From VFJZ01 sp046598415 (GTDB lineage Bacteria > Actinomycetota > Thermoleophilia > Gaiellales > F1-60-MAGs149): 64,000 nt of DNA. The stretch covers positions 1 to 64,000 of the forward strand of contig JBKJIG010000162.1 in the NCBI GenBank assembly GCA_046598415.1. The letters run 5' to 3'. The notes beneath the pieces are model-generated. The model had not been told where the DNA came from. It saw nothing but the letters and a program-made list of their open reading frames with translations, and did not search any database. Position numbers and translations under genes: made by a program. This document shows, in pieces, positions 8,762 to 17,714 of this stretch. The first letter of the stretch is position 1; every line of letters starts with the position of its first letter.

Positions 8762-11362
8762 ATGCCCGCCAAGCCGTCCGAGCTCGACCTGAACGACGCC
8801 CCCGCGCGGGCCTCGAAGCTGTTCCTGGTCGACGCCAACGGCCTCATGTACCGCGCCTTCTACGCGCTGCCGGAGGAGATCGCGACGAGCGCGGGGGAGC
8901 CCACCAACGCGCTGCTCGGCTTCGCCAACATGCTCGCCAAGCTGATGACCACGTACCGGCCGCAGGGCGTGCTGGTCTGCTGGGACGAGAAGCCCACGCA
9001 CCGGCTCGAGATGCACCCCGACTACAAGGTCAGCCGGCGTCCGATGCCCGACCTGCTGCGCGAGCAGCGGCCGCACTTCCGGCCGCTCGTCGAGGCCTTC
9101 GGGTACGAGAACTTCAGCGTCGCGGGATGGGAGGCCGACGACGTGATCGGCACCCTCTCACGCATCGCGGACGAGGCCGGCGTGCCGACCTGCGTGGTGT
9201 CGACCGACCGCGACGCCTTCCAGCTCGTGTCCGACAACGTCTGCCTGATGATGACCCCGCGCGGGGTCGAGGATCCGCAGGTCTACACGCCCGAGCGCGT
9301 GATCGCGCGGCTCGGCATCCCGCCGGCCGCCGTCCCCGACTACATCGGCCTGAAGGGCGACCCCGGCGACGACATCAAGGGCGTGCCCGGCATCGGCGAC
9401 AAGACGGCGTCGGAGCTGCTGCAGCTGTACGGCTCGATCGACGGCATCTACGAGCACATCGACGACGTCGCCGGCCCGAAGCGGCGGCAGTCGCTGATCG
9501 AGCTCGAGGCGCAGGTGCGGGAGTCGAAGGACCTCGGCACCATCCGCCGCAGCCTGCCCGAACTGGCCGCGCTCGACCCCGCCGCCGTGGTGGCGGCGAC
9601 GCCCGACCGCTCGGCGCTGAAGGAGCAGCTGCGCCGCTGGGAGTTCCGCGGCCTGATGGCGCGCCTGGACGAGCTGGAGGAGCACGTGCCGTCGCAGCCG
9701 CGCGAGGCGACCGGCACCGAGGTCGACTGGCGCCAGGTGACGCCCGACGAGCTGCGCGCCGCGCTCGCCCGGGCACCGATTGCCGGCCTCGCCGCCGACG
9801 GGCAGCGCGCCGCCGTCGCGCTGGAGGGCGAGGTGCTGGTGGCCGAGGGCACCCCCGACCAGCTCGCCGCGGTGCTGGCCGACGGGCCCGCGATCGTGGC
9901 GCACGATGCCAAGGCGCTGCCGCACTCCTACCTACGCGCCGGCCTGCCGGTGGTGTTCGACACGTTCCTGGCCTCCTACCTGATCGAGCCGAACCGCTCG
10001 GCGTACACCGTCGAGGCGATGCTGGATGACGCCGCGATCGAGCCCGAGGTGGAGGCCGAGGAGGAGACGGCGGCGCTGATCCGCAGCGCGTACGGCGCGC
10101 TGGTGCTGCGCGGGTGGCTGGCGCCCCGCCTGGAGGAGCGCGGTGGCACGCGGCTGCTGGCCGACGTCGAGCTGCCGCTGGTGAACGTGCTCGCGGCGAT
10201 GGAGGACGCCGGCGTCCGCGTCGACCCGTACCTGCTGGCCGAGATCGCCGCGCGGGTGGCCGACGAGGTGGCCGAGCTGGAGCAGAAGGCGTACGAGCTG
10301 GCCGGCAGCCCGTTCACGATCGGCTCGCCCAAGCAGCTCGGCGAGGTGCTGTTCGAGCGCCTCGGCCTGCCTGCCGACCGCAAGGGCAAGACCGGCTACT
10401 CGACCGACCAGCGCGTGCTCTCCAAGATCCGCGACCTGCACCCGATCGTGGCCGTCGTCGAGCGCTGGCGCGAGCTGACCAAGCTGCACTCCACCTACCT
10501 GATCGCCCTGCCCGCCGCCATCGCCGGCGACGGCCGCATCCACACGACCTTCTCGCAGACCACCGCCGCCACCGGCCGCCTCTCGAGCACGAACCCGAAC
10601 CTGCAGAACATCCCGGTGCGCACGCCGCTCGGCCGCGAGATCCGCGGTGCCTTCGTGGCCGAGCCGGGCGCGCGCCTGCTGGCCGCCGACTACTCGCAGG
10701 TCGAGCTGCGCATCCTCGCGCACCTGTCGCGCGAGGAGGGGCTGGTGGGCGCGTTCCAGCGCGGGGAGGACGTGCACCGCGCGACCGCCGCCGAGGTGCT
10801 CGGCAAGCCCGCCGACCAGCTCACGCGCGACGAGCGCGACCGCGCCAAGGCGGTCAACTTCGGGATCATCTACGGGATCTCGTCGTTCGGCCTGTCCGAG
10901 CAGCTCGGCATCGACCGGGACGAGGCGCAGCGCTACATCGACACGTACCTCGGCCGCTACCCGCGCGTCAGCGAGTTCATCGAGCGCACCATCGCCGCCG
11001 CCAAGGGCAGCGGCTACGCCGAGACGCTGCTCGGCCGCCGCCGGCCGATCCCCGAGCTCCGCGCCCAGAACCGCCAGGTGCGCATGCTGGGCGAGCGCCT
11101 GGCCGTCAACTCGTGCATCCAGGGCTCGGCCGCCGACATCATCAAGGTGGCCATGATCGGCGCCCACCGCCGGCTGCGCGACGAGGGCCTCGAGGCCCGC
11201 CTCGTGCTGCAGATCCACGACGAGTTGCTGTTCGAGGTGCCGGCGGGAGAGATGAGTCGCGTCGAGGCGATCGTGCGCGAGGAGATGACCGGCGCCTACC
11301 CGCTCGACCCGCCGCTCGAGATCGACGTCGGCATCGGTGACAACTGGCTGGAAGCCAAGTAG
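8762..11362 (+). CDS. polA: DNA polymerase I
   Basis: Gap-filling and lagging-strand polymerase of 866 residues. The N-terminal 5'-nuclease domain (residues about 15-300) has LFLVDANGLMYRAFYAL, AGWEADDVIGTL and DYIGLKGDPGDDIKGVPGIG. The middle exonuclease-like domain appears inactive: the Exo II equivalent reads AHDAKALPHSY where a metal-binding Asp is expected, and no DxE Exo I motif is visible. The polymerase domain has motif A DYSQVELRILAHL (about 642), motif B RAKAVNFGIIYG (about 693) and motif C QIHDELLFEV (about 816). So no proofreading is expected, as in many Gram-positive Pol I enzymes. Confidence 0.97.
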   Translation: MPAKPSELDLNDAPARASKLFLVDANGLMYRAFYALPEEIATSAGEPTNALLGFANMLAKLMTTYRPQGVLVCWDEKPTHRLEMHPDYKVSRRPMPDLLREQRPHFRPLVEAFGYENFSVAGWEADDVIGTLSRIADEAGVPTCVVSTDRDAFQLVSDNVCLMMTPRGVEDPQVYTPERVIARLGIPPAAVPDYIGLKGDPGDDIKGVPGIGDKTASELLQLYGSIDGIYEHIDDVAGPKRRQSLIELEAQVRESKDLGTIRRSLPELAALDPAAVVAATPDRSALKEQLRRWEFRGLMARLDELEEHVPSQPREATGTEVDWRQVTPDELRAALARAPIAGLAADGQRAAVALEGEVLVAEGTPDQLAAVLADGPAIVAHDAKALPHSYLRAGLPVVFDTFLASYLIEPNRSAYTVEAMLDDAAIEPEVEAEEETAALIRSAYGALVLRGWLAPRLEERGGTRLLADVELPLVNVLAAMEDAGVRVDPYLLAEIAARVADEVAELEQKAYELAGSPFTIGSPKQLGEVLFERLGLPADRKGKTGYSTDQRVLSKIRDLHPIVAVVERWRELTKLHSTYLIALPAAIAGDGRIHTTFSQTTAATGRLSSTNPNLQNIPVRTPLGREIRGAFVAEPGARLLAADYSQVELRILAHLSREEGLVGAFQRGEDVHRATAAEVLGKPADQLTRDERDRAKAVNFGIIYGISSFGLSEQLGIDRDEAQRYIDTYLGRYPRVSEFIERTIAAAKGSGYAETLLGRRRPIPELRAQNRQVRMLGERLAVNSCIQGSAADIIKVAMIGAHRRLRDEGLEARLVLQIHDELLFEVPAGEMSRVEAIVREEMTGAYPLDPPLEIDVGIGDNWLEAK

Positions 11363-11404
11363 CACCCGGCAGGGAGCCCTTCGGCGCGCTGCTAAGGTTC
11401 GGCT

Positions 11405-11428
11405 CGGTCGTGCGCCCGCGCACGACCG
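11405..11428 (+). promoter_or_regulatory. 11-bp near-perfect hairpin in the rpsA leader
   Basis: CGGTCGTGCGC (11405-11415) and GCGCACGACCG (11418-11428) pair completely with a two-base loop, ending 3 bases before the first possible rpsA ATG. A TAAGGT hexamer (11392-11397) just upstream could be a -10 box. Because the start codon follows directly, a translational control role is more likely than termination; autoregulation of S1 is known in proteobacteria but is only an inference here. Confidence 0.5.
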
Positions 11429-11431
11429 TCC

Positions 11432-13006
11432 ATGCCTGGAAGGATGACCAACCTACCGATGTCCACGCTCTCGAATGCCGAGCTCGCCGCCGCCGATCCC
11501 GATGTCTGGATCGAGGTCGACGGGGAGCTGATCCCGAACTACGACGCGACCCTCTCCGACTTCGACGAGGGTGACGTCGTCACCGGCCTCGTCGTCCGTA
11601 TCGACAAGGACGAGGTCCTGATCGACATCGGCTACAAGTCCGAGGGCGTCATCCCGGTCAACGAGCTGTCGATCCGGCGCTCCGTGGACCCCGCCGACGA
11701 GGTCTCGATCGGCGACGAGGTCGACGCGCTGGTCCTCCAGAAGGAGGACGCCGACGGCCGCCTGATCCTGTCCAAGAAGCGGGCGCGGTTCGAGAAGGCG
11801 TGGAAGAAGATCGAGGCTGCGGCCGAGAGCGGCGAGCCTGTCGACGGCCAGGTCATCGAGGTCGTCAAGGGCGGCCTGATCATCGACCTCGGCGTGCGCG
11901 GCTTCCTGCCCGCCTCGCTGGTCGACATCCGCCGCGTGCAGGACCTCGAGGAGTTCCGCGGCGAGACGCTGCGCTGCAAGGTCATCGAGCTGAACCGCTC
12001 GCGCAACAACGTCGTGCTGTCCCGCCGCGCGGTGCTCGAGGAGGAGCGCCGCGAGGTGCGCCAGCGCATCCTCGACGACCTCGAGCCCGGCGCCGTGGTC
12101 GAGGGCGTCATCTCGAACATCGTCGACTTCGGCGCGTTCGTCGACCTGGAGGGCATCGACGGCCTGATCCACATCTCCGAGCTGTCGTGGACGCACGTCA
12201 ACCACCCGTCGGAGATCCTCGAGATCGGCCAGACCGTCAAGGTCAAGGTGCTCGACATCGACCGCGACCGTCAGCGCATCTCGCTGGGTCTCAAGCAGAC
12301 CCAGGCCGATCCGTGGCAGCGCGTGCTCGAGTCCTACCAGCAGAGCGACAACGTCCACGGCCGGGCGACCAAGGTCGTCACGTTCGGTGCGTTCGTCGAG
12401 ATCCTGCAGGGCGTCGAGGGCCTCGTCCACATCTCCGAGCTCGCCGCGCACCACGTTGAGAACCCGCGCGAGGTCGTCGCTCCGGGCCAGCACGTGATCG
12501 TCAAGATCATCGATATCGATGCCGACCGGCGCCGCCTGTCCCTCTCGATGAAGCGCGTCTCCGAGCACGAGCCGCTGCTGCCGCCGATCGCCCTGGTGCC
12601 AGGCGACAAGCCGTTCCTGGCCGACGAGATCGCCGCCGAGGAGTCGGGCGTGCCGCTGCCCAGCGCACCGCTGTCCGACGCCGCCTACACCGACGAGGTC
12701 ACGCCGGAGGAGGAGGCCGCGCTGGCGTTCTACGCTTCCAGTGCCGCCGCCGACGTGTCGGGTGACCCCGAGGTCGAGCCGCGTGACGACGACGACGCCG
12801 CCGACGACGGCGAGGACCATCACGTCGAGGCCGATCCGGTGGACGAGCCCGAGGCGTCGGCCGACGTGGCCGAAGTCGAGGAGGCGGCGACCGAGGAGAC
12901 CGCGGCCGCCGAGCCCGAGGCATCGGCCGAGGTCGAGGAGGCCGCCGAGCCGGCTGCCGATGAGGCGAACTCCGAGCGTGGAGACGAGAGCGACGCGGAC
13001 GCCTAG
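11432..13006 (+). CDS. rpsA: 30S ribosomal protein S1
   Basis: RNA-binding protein with four S1 domains. Repeats start near DEGDVVTGLVVRIDKDEVLI, GQVIEVVKGGLIIDLGVRGF, GAVVEGVISNIVDFGAFVDL and VHGRATKVVTFGAFVEIL. Domains 3 and 4 carry the best RNA-binding signatures (GLIHISELSW, GLVHISELA). After about residue 390 the tail is a long acidic, Ala/Glu-rich low-complexity region typical of actinobacterial S1. In-frame ATGs lie at 11432, 11444 and 11459; GGAAGG at 11438-11443 favours one of the later two. The last 29 bases overlap coaE. Confidence 0.95.
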   Translation: MPGRMTNLPMSTLSNAELAAADPDVWIEVDGELIPNYDATLSDFDEGDVVTGLVVRIDKDEVLIDIGYKSEGVIPVNELSIRRSVDPADEVSIGDEVDALVLQKEDADGRLILSKKRARFEKAWKKIEAAAESGEPVDGQVIEVVKGGLIIDLGVRGFLPASLVDIRRVQDLEEFRGETLRCKVIELNRSRNNVVLSRRAVLEEERREVRQRILDDLEPGAVVEGVISNIVDFGAFVDLEGIDGLIHISELSWTHVNHPSEILEIGQTVKVKVLDIDRDRQRISLGLKQTQADPWQRVLESYQQSDNVHGRATKVVTFGAFVEILQGVEGLVHISELAAHHVENPREVVAPGQHVIVKIIDIDADRRRLSLSMKRVSEHEPLLPPIALVPGDKPFLADEIAAEESGVPLPSAPLSDAAYTDEVTPEEEAALAFYASSAAADVSGDPEVEPRDDDDAADDGEDHHVEADPVDEPEASADVAEVEEAATEETAAAEPEASAEVEEAAEPAADEANSERGDESDADA

Positions 13007-13604
13007 GCGCCCGCCGGTCATCGGCCTGACCGGCACCATCGGTGCCGGCAAGTCGACGGCGCTCGCGGCGTTCGCCCGGCATGGGTGCGCCGTGCTCGAT
13101 GCGGATGCCGTGGTGCACGACCTGTACCGGACGGCCCGGGTGCGCGACACCATCATCGCGCGCCTGGGCCCCGGTGTGCTGGGCCGTGACGGCGTCATCG
13201 ACCGCTCCGCCGTGGCCCGGGCCATCTTCGCGGACGACGATCTCCGCATCTGGCTGGAGCAGTTCATCCACCCGCTCGTGCACGACGAGGCGATCGCCTG
13301 GCGCGATTCCGCGCTGGCGGCCGATCCACCGCCGCGGGCGATCGTCGAAGAGGTGCAGCTGCTGTTCGAGAGTGATCGGGCCGACGGCTACGATCGGACG
13401 GTCGTCGTGAGCACGGCGCCCGCGATCCGCCGGGGTCGCATCGTCGCCCGCGGGCGACTCGAGGGCCTCGCCGCACGTGAGGCGCGGCTGCTGCCGGAAG
13501 CGCAGAAGGCCGAGCGCGCCGACGACGTGATCGTCAACGACGGCGACGTCGCCGCCCTCGACCGGGCGGTCGCCGCCTACCTCGACCGCGTCGCACCGCG
13601 ATGA
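12978..13604 (+). CDS. coaE: Dephospho-CoA kinase
   Basis: Last step of coenzyme A synthesis, phosphorylating the ribose 3'-OH of dephospho-CoA. The 208-residue product has the P-loop GLTGTIGAGKST near its start, then DADAVVHDLY, LEQFIHPLV and EEVQLLFES, matching the family order. GTG at 12978, inside the end of rpsA, is the only start that keeps the P-loop at its usual position (about residue 15). An rpsA-coaE pairing is common in actinobacteria. The pantothenate genes that feed this pathway are at 24.6-27.1 kb. Confidence 0.94.
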   Translation: METRATRTPRRPPVIGLTGTIGAGKSTALAAFARHGCAVLDADAVVHDLYRTARVRDTIIARLGPGVLGRDGVIDRSAVARAIFADDDLRIWLEQFIHPLVHDEAIAWRDSALAADPPPRAIVEEVQLLFESDRADGYDRTVVVSTAPAIRRGRIVARGRLEGLAAREARLLPEAQKAERADDVIVNDGDVAALDRAVAAYLDRVAPR

Positions 13605-14164
13605 AGCGGTTCATCCTCTGGTTCGCGGCCTTCATGGCCGTGATCGGGCTGGCGGCCTCCTACGGCCTGTCGCAGGAGCCCGACTGGTACGTCCGCGCGC
13701 GCTACCCGCTGCACTTCGAGCAGATCGTGCGCGTCCACGCCGACAACTACGACCTCGACCCGGCCCTGGTCGCCGGCGTCATCTACGCGGAGTCGAAGTT
13801 CGATCCCGCGACGCGCTCCAGCGCCGGCGCGGTAGGCCTCATGCAGCTGCTGCCGGAGACCGCGCAGGGCATCGCCGACCGCACCGGCGGCGCCCACTAC
13901 ACCGAGGCCGACCTGGCCGATCCCGACATCAACGTGCGCTACGGGTGCTGGTATCTGCGCCACCTGCGCGCCAAGTATCGCGACTCGGGTGACGCCACCC
14001 GCCTGGCGCTGGCGGCGTACAACGCGGGGCAGGCGAACGTCGACAAGTGGATCAAGGCCACGCCCAAGGGTCAGCAGGTCGCGATCCCGTTTCCCGAGAC
14101 CCGCGCCTACATCGATCGCGTGATGCACCTGCGCGACCTCTACCGGCGGGCCTACAACCTCTGA
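13601..14164 (+). CDS. Membrane-anchored soluble lytic transglycosylase (SLT domain)
   Basis: Cleaves the peptidoglycan glycan backbone. The 187 residues comprise an N-terminal signal-anchor (FILWFAAFMAVIGLAASYGL) followed by a Slt70-type domain. The catalytic Glu is in GVIYAESKFDP, followed by SSAGAVGLMQLLPETA and the LALAAYNAGQANV motif. The domain is minimal, with no accessory binding modules. Start ATG overlaps the coaE stop by 4 bases, so it is probably co-transcribed with coaE. Confidence 0.92.
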   Translation: MKRFILWFAAFMAVIGLAASYGLSQEPDWYVRARYPLHFEQIVRVHADNYDLDPALVAGVIYAESKFDPATRSSAGAVGLMQLLPETAQGIADRTGGAHYTEADLADPDINVRYGCWYLRHLRAKYRDSGDATRLALAAYNAGQANVDKWIKATPKGQQVAIPFPETRAYIDRVMHLRDLYRRAYNL

Positions 14165-14210
14165 TCGCGGAAGATTCGGGAGAGAGAATTCCCGACGTGA
14201 GAGGCAGCAC

Positions 14211-15203
14211 GTGAGCACGAAGTCGCCCATCAAGGTCGCCGTCACCGGCGCCGCCGGTCAGATCGGATACGCCCTCCTGTTCCGCATCGCGAGCGGTGCG
14301 ATGCTTGGCCCGGACCAGCCGGTGGAGCTGCGGATGCTGGAGATTCCGCAGGCCGTCGGATCGCTCACCGGCGTCGGCATGGAGCTCGACGACTGCGCGT
14401 TTGAGACGCTCGCCGGCATCGTCGCCACCGACGACCCCGTGGTCGCCTTCGACGGCGCCAACATCTGCCTGCTGGTCGGTGCGCGGCCCCGTACGAAAGG
14501 CATGGAGCGCGGCGACCTGCTCGAGGCCAACGGCGCGATCTTCACGGTGCAGGGCAAGGCCATCAACGACCACGCCGCCGACGACGTGCGCGTGCTGGTG
14601 GTCGGCAACCCGGCCAACACGAACTGCCTGATCGCGCAGCGCAACGCGCCCGATGTGCCCGCCGAGCGGTTCACGGCGATGATGCGCCTCGACCACAACC
14701 GGGCGAAGTCGCAGCTGGCGAAGAAGGCCGGCGTGCCCGTCACGAGCGTCACGAAGATGACGATCTGGGGCAACCACTCGGCCTCGCAGTACCCCGACGT
14801 CTTCCATGCCGAGATCGACGGCAAGCCGGCGGCGGAGGTCATCGCGGATCGCGCCTGGCTGACCGACGACTTCATCCCCACCGTGCAGAAGCGCGGCGCG
14901 GCAGTGATCGAGGCGCGCGGCGCCTCGTCCGCCGCGTCGGCTGCCAACGCCGCCATCGACCACGTCCACGACTGGGTGCTGGGCACGCCGTCCGGCGACT
15001 GGGTGTCGATGGGTATTCCGTCCGACGGCTCCTACGGCGTGCCGGAGGGGCTCATCGCGGGCCTGCCCGTCACCACGACGGGCGGCAGGTTCAGCGTCGT
15101 GCAGGGGCTCGATCTGGACGAGTTCTCGCGCGGTCGCGTCGACGCCTCCATCGCCGAGCTGGCCGAGGAGCGCGACGCGGTCAGCGGCCTCGGGCTGATC
15201 TGA
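14211..15203 (+). CDS. mdh: Malate dehydrogenase (cytosolic-type)
   Basis: Reversibly oxidises malate to oxaloacetate with NAD. The 330 residues show the nucleotide-binding VAVTGAAGQIGYALL, the substrate-binding ARPRTKGMERGDLL, VVGNPANTNC and the active-site His in TIWGNHSASQYPD. This matches the 325-330-residue type used by actinobacteria rather than the LDH-like type. GTG start at 14211. With the malic enzyme and two citrate synthases also in the window, this gives much of the C4 node. Confidence 0.96.
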   Translation: MSTKSPIKVAVTGAAGQIGYALLFRIASGAMLGPDQPVELRMLEIPQAVGSLTGVGMELDDCAFETLAGIVATDDPVVAFDGANICLLVGARPRTKGMERGDLLEANGAIFTVQGKAINDHAADDVRVLVVGNPANTNCLIAQRNAPDVPAERFTAMMRLDHNRAKSQLAKKAGVPVTSVTKMTIWGNHSASQYPDVFHAEIDGKPAAEVIADRAWLTDDFIPTVQKRGAAVIEARGASSAASAANAAIDHVHDWVLGTPSGDWVSMGIPSDGSYGVPEGLIAGLPVTTTGGRFSVVQGLDLDEFSRGRVDASIAELAEERDAVSGLGLI

Positions 15204-15676
15204 CGGGCCGAACCGGCACCGACGGGCTGATCGAGCGCGAGCAGCTCGTCCCGCTCGGCATCGACGACGCGTTCGCGTTCTTCGCCGACGCGGCCAACCT
15301 GGAGGCGATCACGCCGCCCTGGCTCCGGTTCCGGATCCTGACGGCGCAGCCACTGGTGGTCCGGGAGGGGGCGCTGATCGACTACCGCCTGACGCTGCAC
15401 CGCGCGCCCGTCACGTGGCGCACGCGGATCGAACGCTGGGAGCCGTCGAGGCGCTTCGTCGACGTGCAGCTGAGCGGCCCGTTCGCCCGCTGGGAGCACA
15501 CGCACACGTTCCAGGAGCACCCCGCCGGCACGCTGATCGGCGATCGGGTCGACTACCGGATGCCGTTCGGCGTGCTCGGCGCGGCCGCGCACCGGCTCCT
15601 GATCGGACGCGACCTGCAGCGGATCTTCGACTACCGCCGCGACGCGCTCGCACGCCTTTTGACGGCTCGCGGCTAG
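15200..15676 (+). CDS. SRPBCC (START-like) ligand-binding protein, probable CTG start
   Basis: A 158-residue protein of the SRPBCC cyclase/dehydrase type. It opens with LIEREQLVPLGIDDAFAFFA and continues DAANLEAITPPWLRFRIL, WRTRIERWEPSRRFVDVQL, FARWEHTHTF and DRVDYRMPFG to a C-terminal helix. These match the family from its first strand, so translation must begin upstream of the only in-frame GTG (15356). The sole candidate is CTG at 15200, which overlaps the mdh stop as CTGA, copying the ATGA/GTGA overlaps seen all over this window. Ligand unknown. Confidence 0.8.
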   Translation: MTGRTGTDGLIEREQLVPLGIDDAFAFFADAANLEAITPPWLRFRILTAQPLVVREGALIDYRLTLHRAPVTWRTRIERWEPSRRFVDVQLSGPFARWEHTHTFQEHPAGTLIGDRVDYRMPFGVLGAAAHRLLIGRDLQRIFDYRRDALARLLTARG

Positions 15677-15690
15677 TCCGCGCGCTCGGC

Positions 15691-15696
15691 TACCCT
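15691..15696 (+). promoter_or_regulatory. -10-like TACCCT before uvrB
   Basis: TACCCT lies 8 bases before the uvrB ATG. The identical arrangement, TACCCT-N8-ATG, occurs before the UvrD/PcrA helicase gene at 57196. A GGAA at 15697-15700 may also act as a weak ribosome-binding site. Confidence 0.4.
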
Positions 15697-15704
15697 GGAA
15701 GTCC

Positions 15705-17714
15705 ATGCCGCCGTTTCGCTTCACGGGCTCGTTCCAGCCGACCGGAGACCAGCCCGGCGCCATCGAGGCGCTCTCCGACGGGCTCCGCTCCGGCGAGCGC
15801 TTCCAGACGCTGCTCGGCGCCACCGCGACCGGCAAGACGGCGACGATGGCGTGGACGATCGAGCAGACGCAGCGCCCGGCGCTCGTCATCGCGCACAACA
15901 AGACCCTCGCTGCGCAGCTCTGCAACGAGTTCCGCGAGTTCTTCGCCGACAACGCCGTCGAGTACTTCGTCTCGTACTACGACTACTACCAGCCCGAGGC
16001 CTACCTGGCCGCGTCCGACACGTACATCGAGAAGGACTCGGCGATCAACGACGACATCGACCGGCTGCGCCACGCCGCCACGTCGTCGCTGCTGACGCGC
16101 CGCGACGTGATCATCGTCGCGTCGGTGTCGTGCATCTACGGCCTCGGCTCGCCGAAGGAGTACGAGCAGCAGCTCGTGCAGCTCACCGTCGGCGGCGAGT
16201 TCGGCCGCGAGCAGCTGCTGCGCGACCTGATCGGGATCCAGTACAGCCGTAACGACGTGGTGCTGGGCCGCGGCCGGTTCCGCGCCCGCGGCGACGTGGT
16301 CGAGGTGCAGCCGGCCTACTCCGAGACGGCGTACCGCGTGTCGCTGTTCGGCGACGAGGTGGAGTCGATCACGCACTTCGATCCGCTCACGGGCGAGGTG
16401 CTCGGACGGCTCGACGACCTGATGCTCTACCCGGCGACGCACTACGTGACGTCGCCGCCGTCGCTGGAGCGCGCGGTCGAGGAGATCGCAGTCGAGATGG
16501 AGGAACGCGTCGCGCTGTACGAGGAGCAGAACAAGCTGCTCGAGGCGCACCGCCTGCGCCAGCGCACCGAGTACGACCTCGAGATGATGCGCGAGATGGG
16601 CTACTGCAACGGCATCGAGAACTACTCGCGCATCCTGGACGGGCGCACCGAGGGCCAGCCGCCGTTCACCCTGCTCGACTACTTCCCGTCCGACTTCATC
16701 GTCTTCATCGACGAGTCGCACAACACCGTGCCGCAGATCGGCGGCATGTACGAGGGCGACCGGTCGCGCAAGTCGGCGCTGATCGAGCACGGCTTCCGGC
16801 TCCCGTCCGCGATCGACAACCGGCCGCTGCGGTTCGACGAGTTCGTGCAGCGCGTCGACCAGGTCGTGTTCGTCTCGGCCACGCCGGGCGCGTTCGAGCT
16901 GCGCAACTCCACGAAGGTGGTGGAGCAGATCATTCGCCCGACCGGCCTCGTCGACCCCGAGGTCGAGCTGCGGCCGACGAAGGGCCAGATCGACGACCTG
17001 CTGACCGAGATCCGCGGGCGCGAGCGCGCCGGGGAGCGGGTGCTGGTGACGACGCTGACGAAGAAGATGGCCGAGGACCTGACCGACTACCTGCTCGAGT
17101 CGGGTGTCCGCACGCGGTACCTGCACTCCGAGGTCGACACCATCGAGCGCATCCAGATCGTGCGGGCGCTGCGCCTCGGCGAGTACGACGTGCTGGTCGG
17201 CGTGAACCTGCTGCGCGAGGGTCTCGATCTGCCCGAGGTGTCGCTGGTCGCCATCCTCGACGCGGACAAGGAGGGCTTCCTGCGCGGGCAGACGGCCCTC
17301 ATCCAGACGATCGGCCGGGCCGCGCGCAACATCAATGGCCGCGTGCTCATGTACGCCGACAAGGAGACCGAGGCGATCCGCGGCGCCGTGCGTGAGACCA
17401 GCCGCCGCCGCGCGATCCAGCAGGCGCACAACGAGGAGCACGGCATCACGCCGATGACGATCTCGAAGTCGGTCACGGACATCACCGAGTTCCTGTCGCT
17501 CGACTCGAAGAACGTCCCGTCGTCGCGTCGCCGGGGTGCAGCGAAGGTCGACGGCATGAACCGCGAGGACCTGACGAAGCTCGCCATCGACCTCGAGCAG
17601 GAGATGCTGGCGGCCGCGGAGGAGCTCCGCTTCGAGTACGCCGCGCGGCTGCGCGACGAGATCAAGGAGCTCCGGCGCGAGCTCGCGCAGATCGAGTCCG
17701 CCGGCCTGCGCTGA
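15705..17714 (+). CDS. uvrB: Excinuclease ABC subunit B
   Basis: Damage-verification helicase-like subunit of nucleotide excision repair, 669 residues. Walker A GATATGKT is at residues 38-45, the damage-inserting beta-hairpin region includes FVSYYDYYQPEAY, and helicase motifs DESHNT, QTIGRAARN and VGVNLLREGLDLPEV are present. The C-terminal UVR motif (about 625-660) that contacts UvrC is intact. uvrA lies 2.7 kb downstream with its own LexA-like box; no such box was seen in front of uvrB. Confidence 0.98.
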   Translation: MPPFRFTGSFQPTGDQPGAIEALSDGLRSGERFQTLLGATATGKTATMAWTIEQTQRPALVIAHNKTLAAQLCNEFREFFADNAVEYFVSYYDYYQPEAYLAASDTYIEKDSAINDDIDRLRHAATSSLLTRRDVIIVASVSCIYGLGSPKEYEQQLVQLTVGGEFGREQLLRDLIGIQYSRNDVVLGRGRFRARGDVVEVQPAYSETAYRVSLFGDEVESITHFDPLTGEVLGRLDDLMLYPATHYVTSPPSLERAVEEIAVEMEERVALYEEQNKLLEAHRLRQRTEYDLEMMREMGYCNGIENYSRILDGRTEGQPPFTLLDYFPSDFIVFIDESHNTVPQIGGMYEGDRSRKSALIEHGFRLPSAIDNRPLRFDEFVQRVDQVVFVSATPGAFELRNSTKVVEQIIRPTGLVDPEVELRPTKGQIDDLLTEIRGRERAGERVLVTTLTKKMAEDLTDYLLESGVRTRYLHSEVDTIERIQIVRALRLGEYDVLVGVNLLREGLDLPEVSLVAILDADKEGFLRGQTALIQTIGRAARNINGRVLMYADKETEAIRGAVRETSRRRAIQQAHNEEHGITPMTISKSVTDITEFLSLDSKNVPSSRRRGAAKVDGMNREDLTKLAIDLEQEMLAAAEELRFEYAARLRDEIKELRRELAQIESAGLR

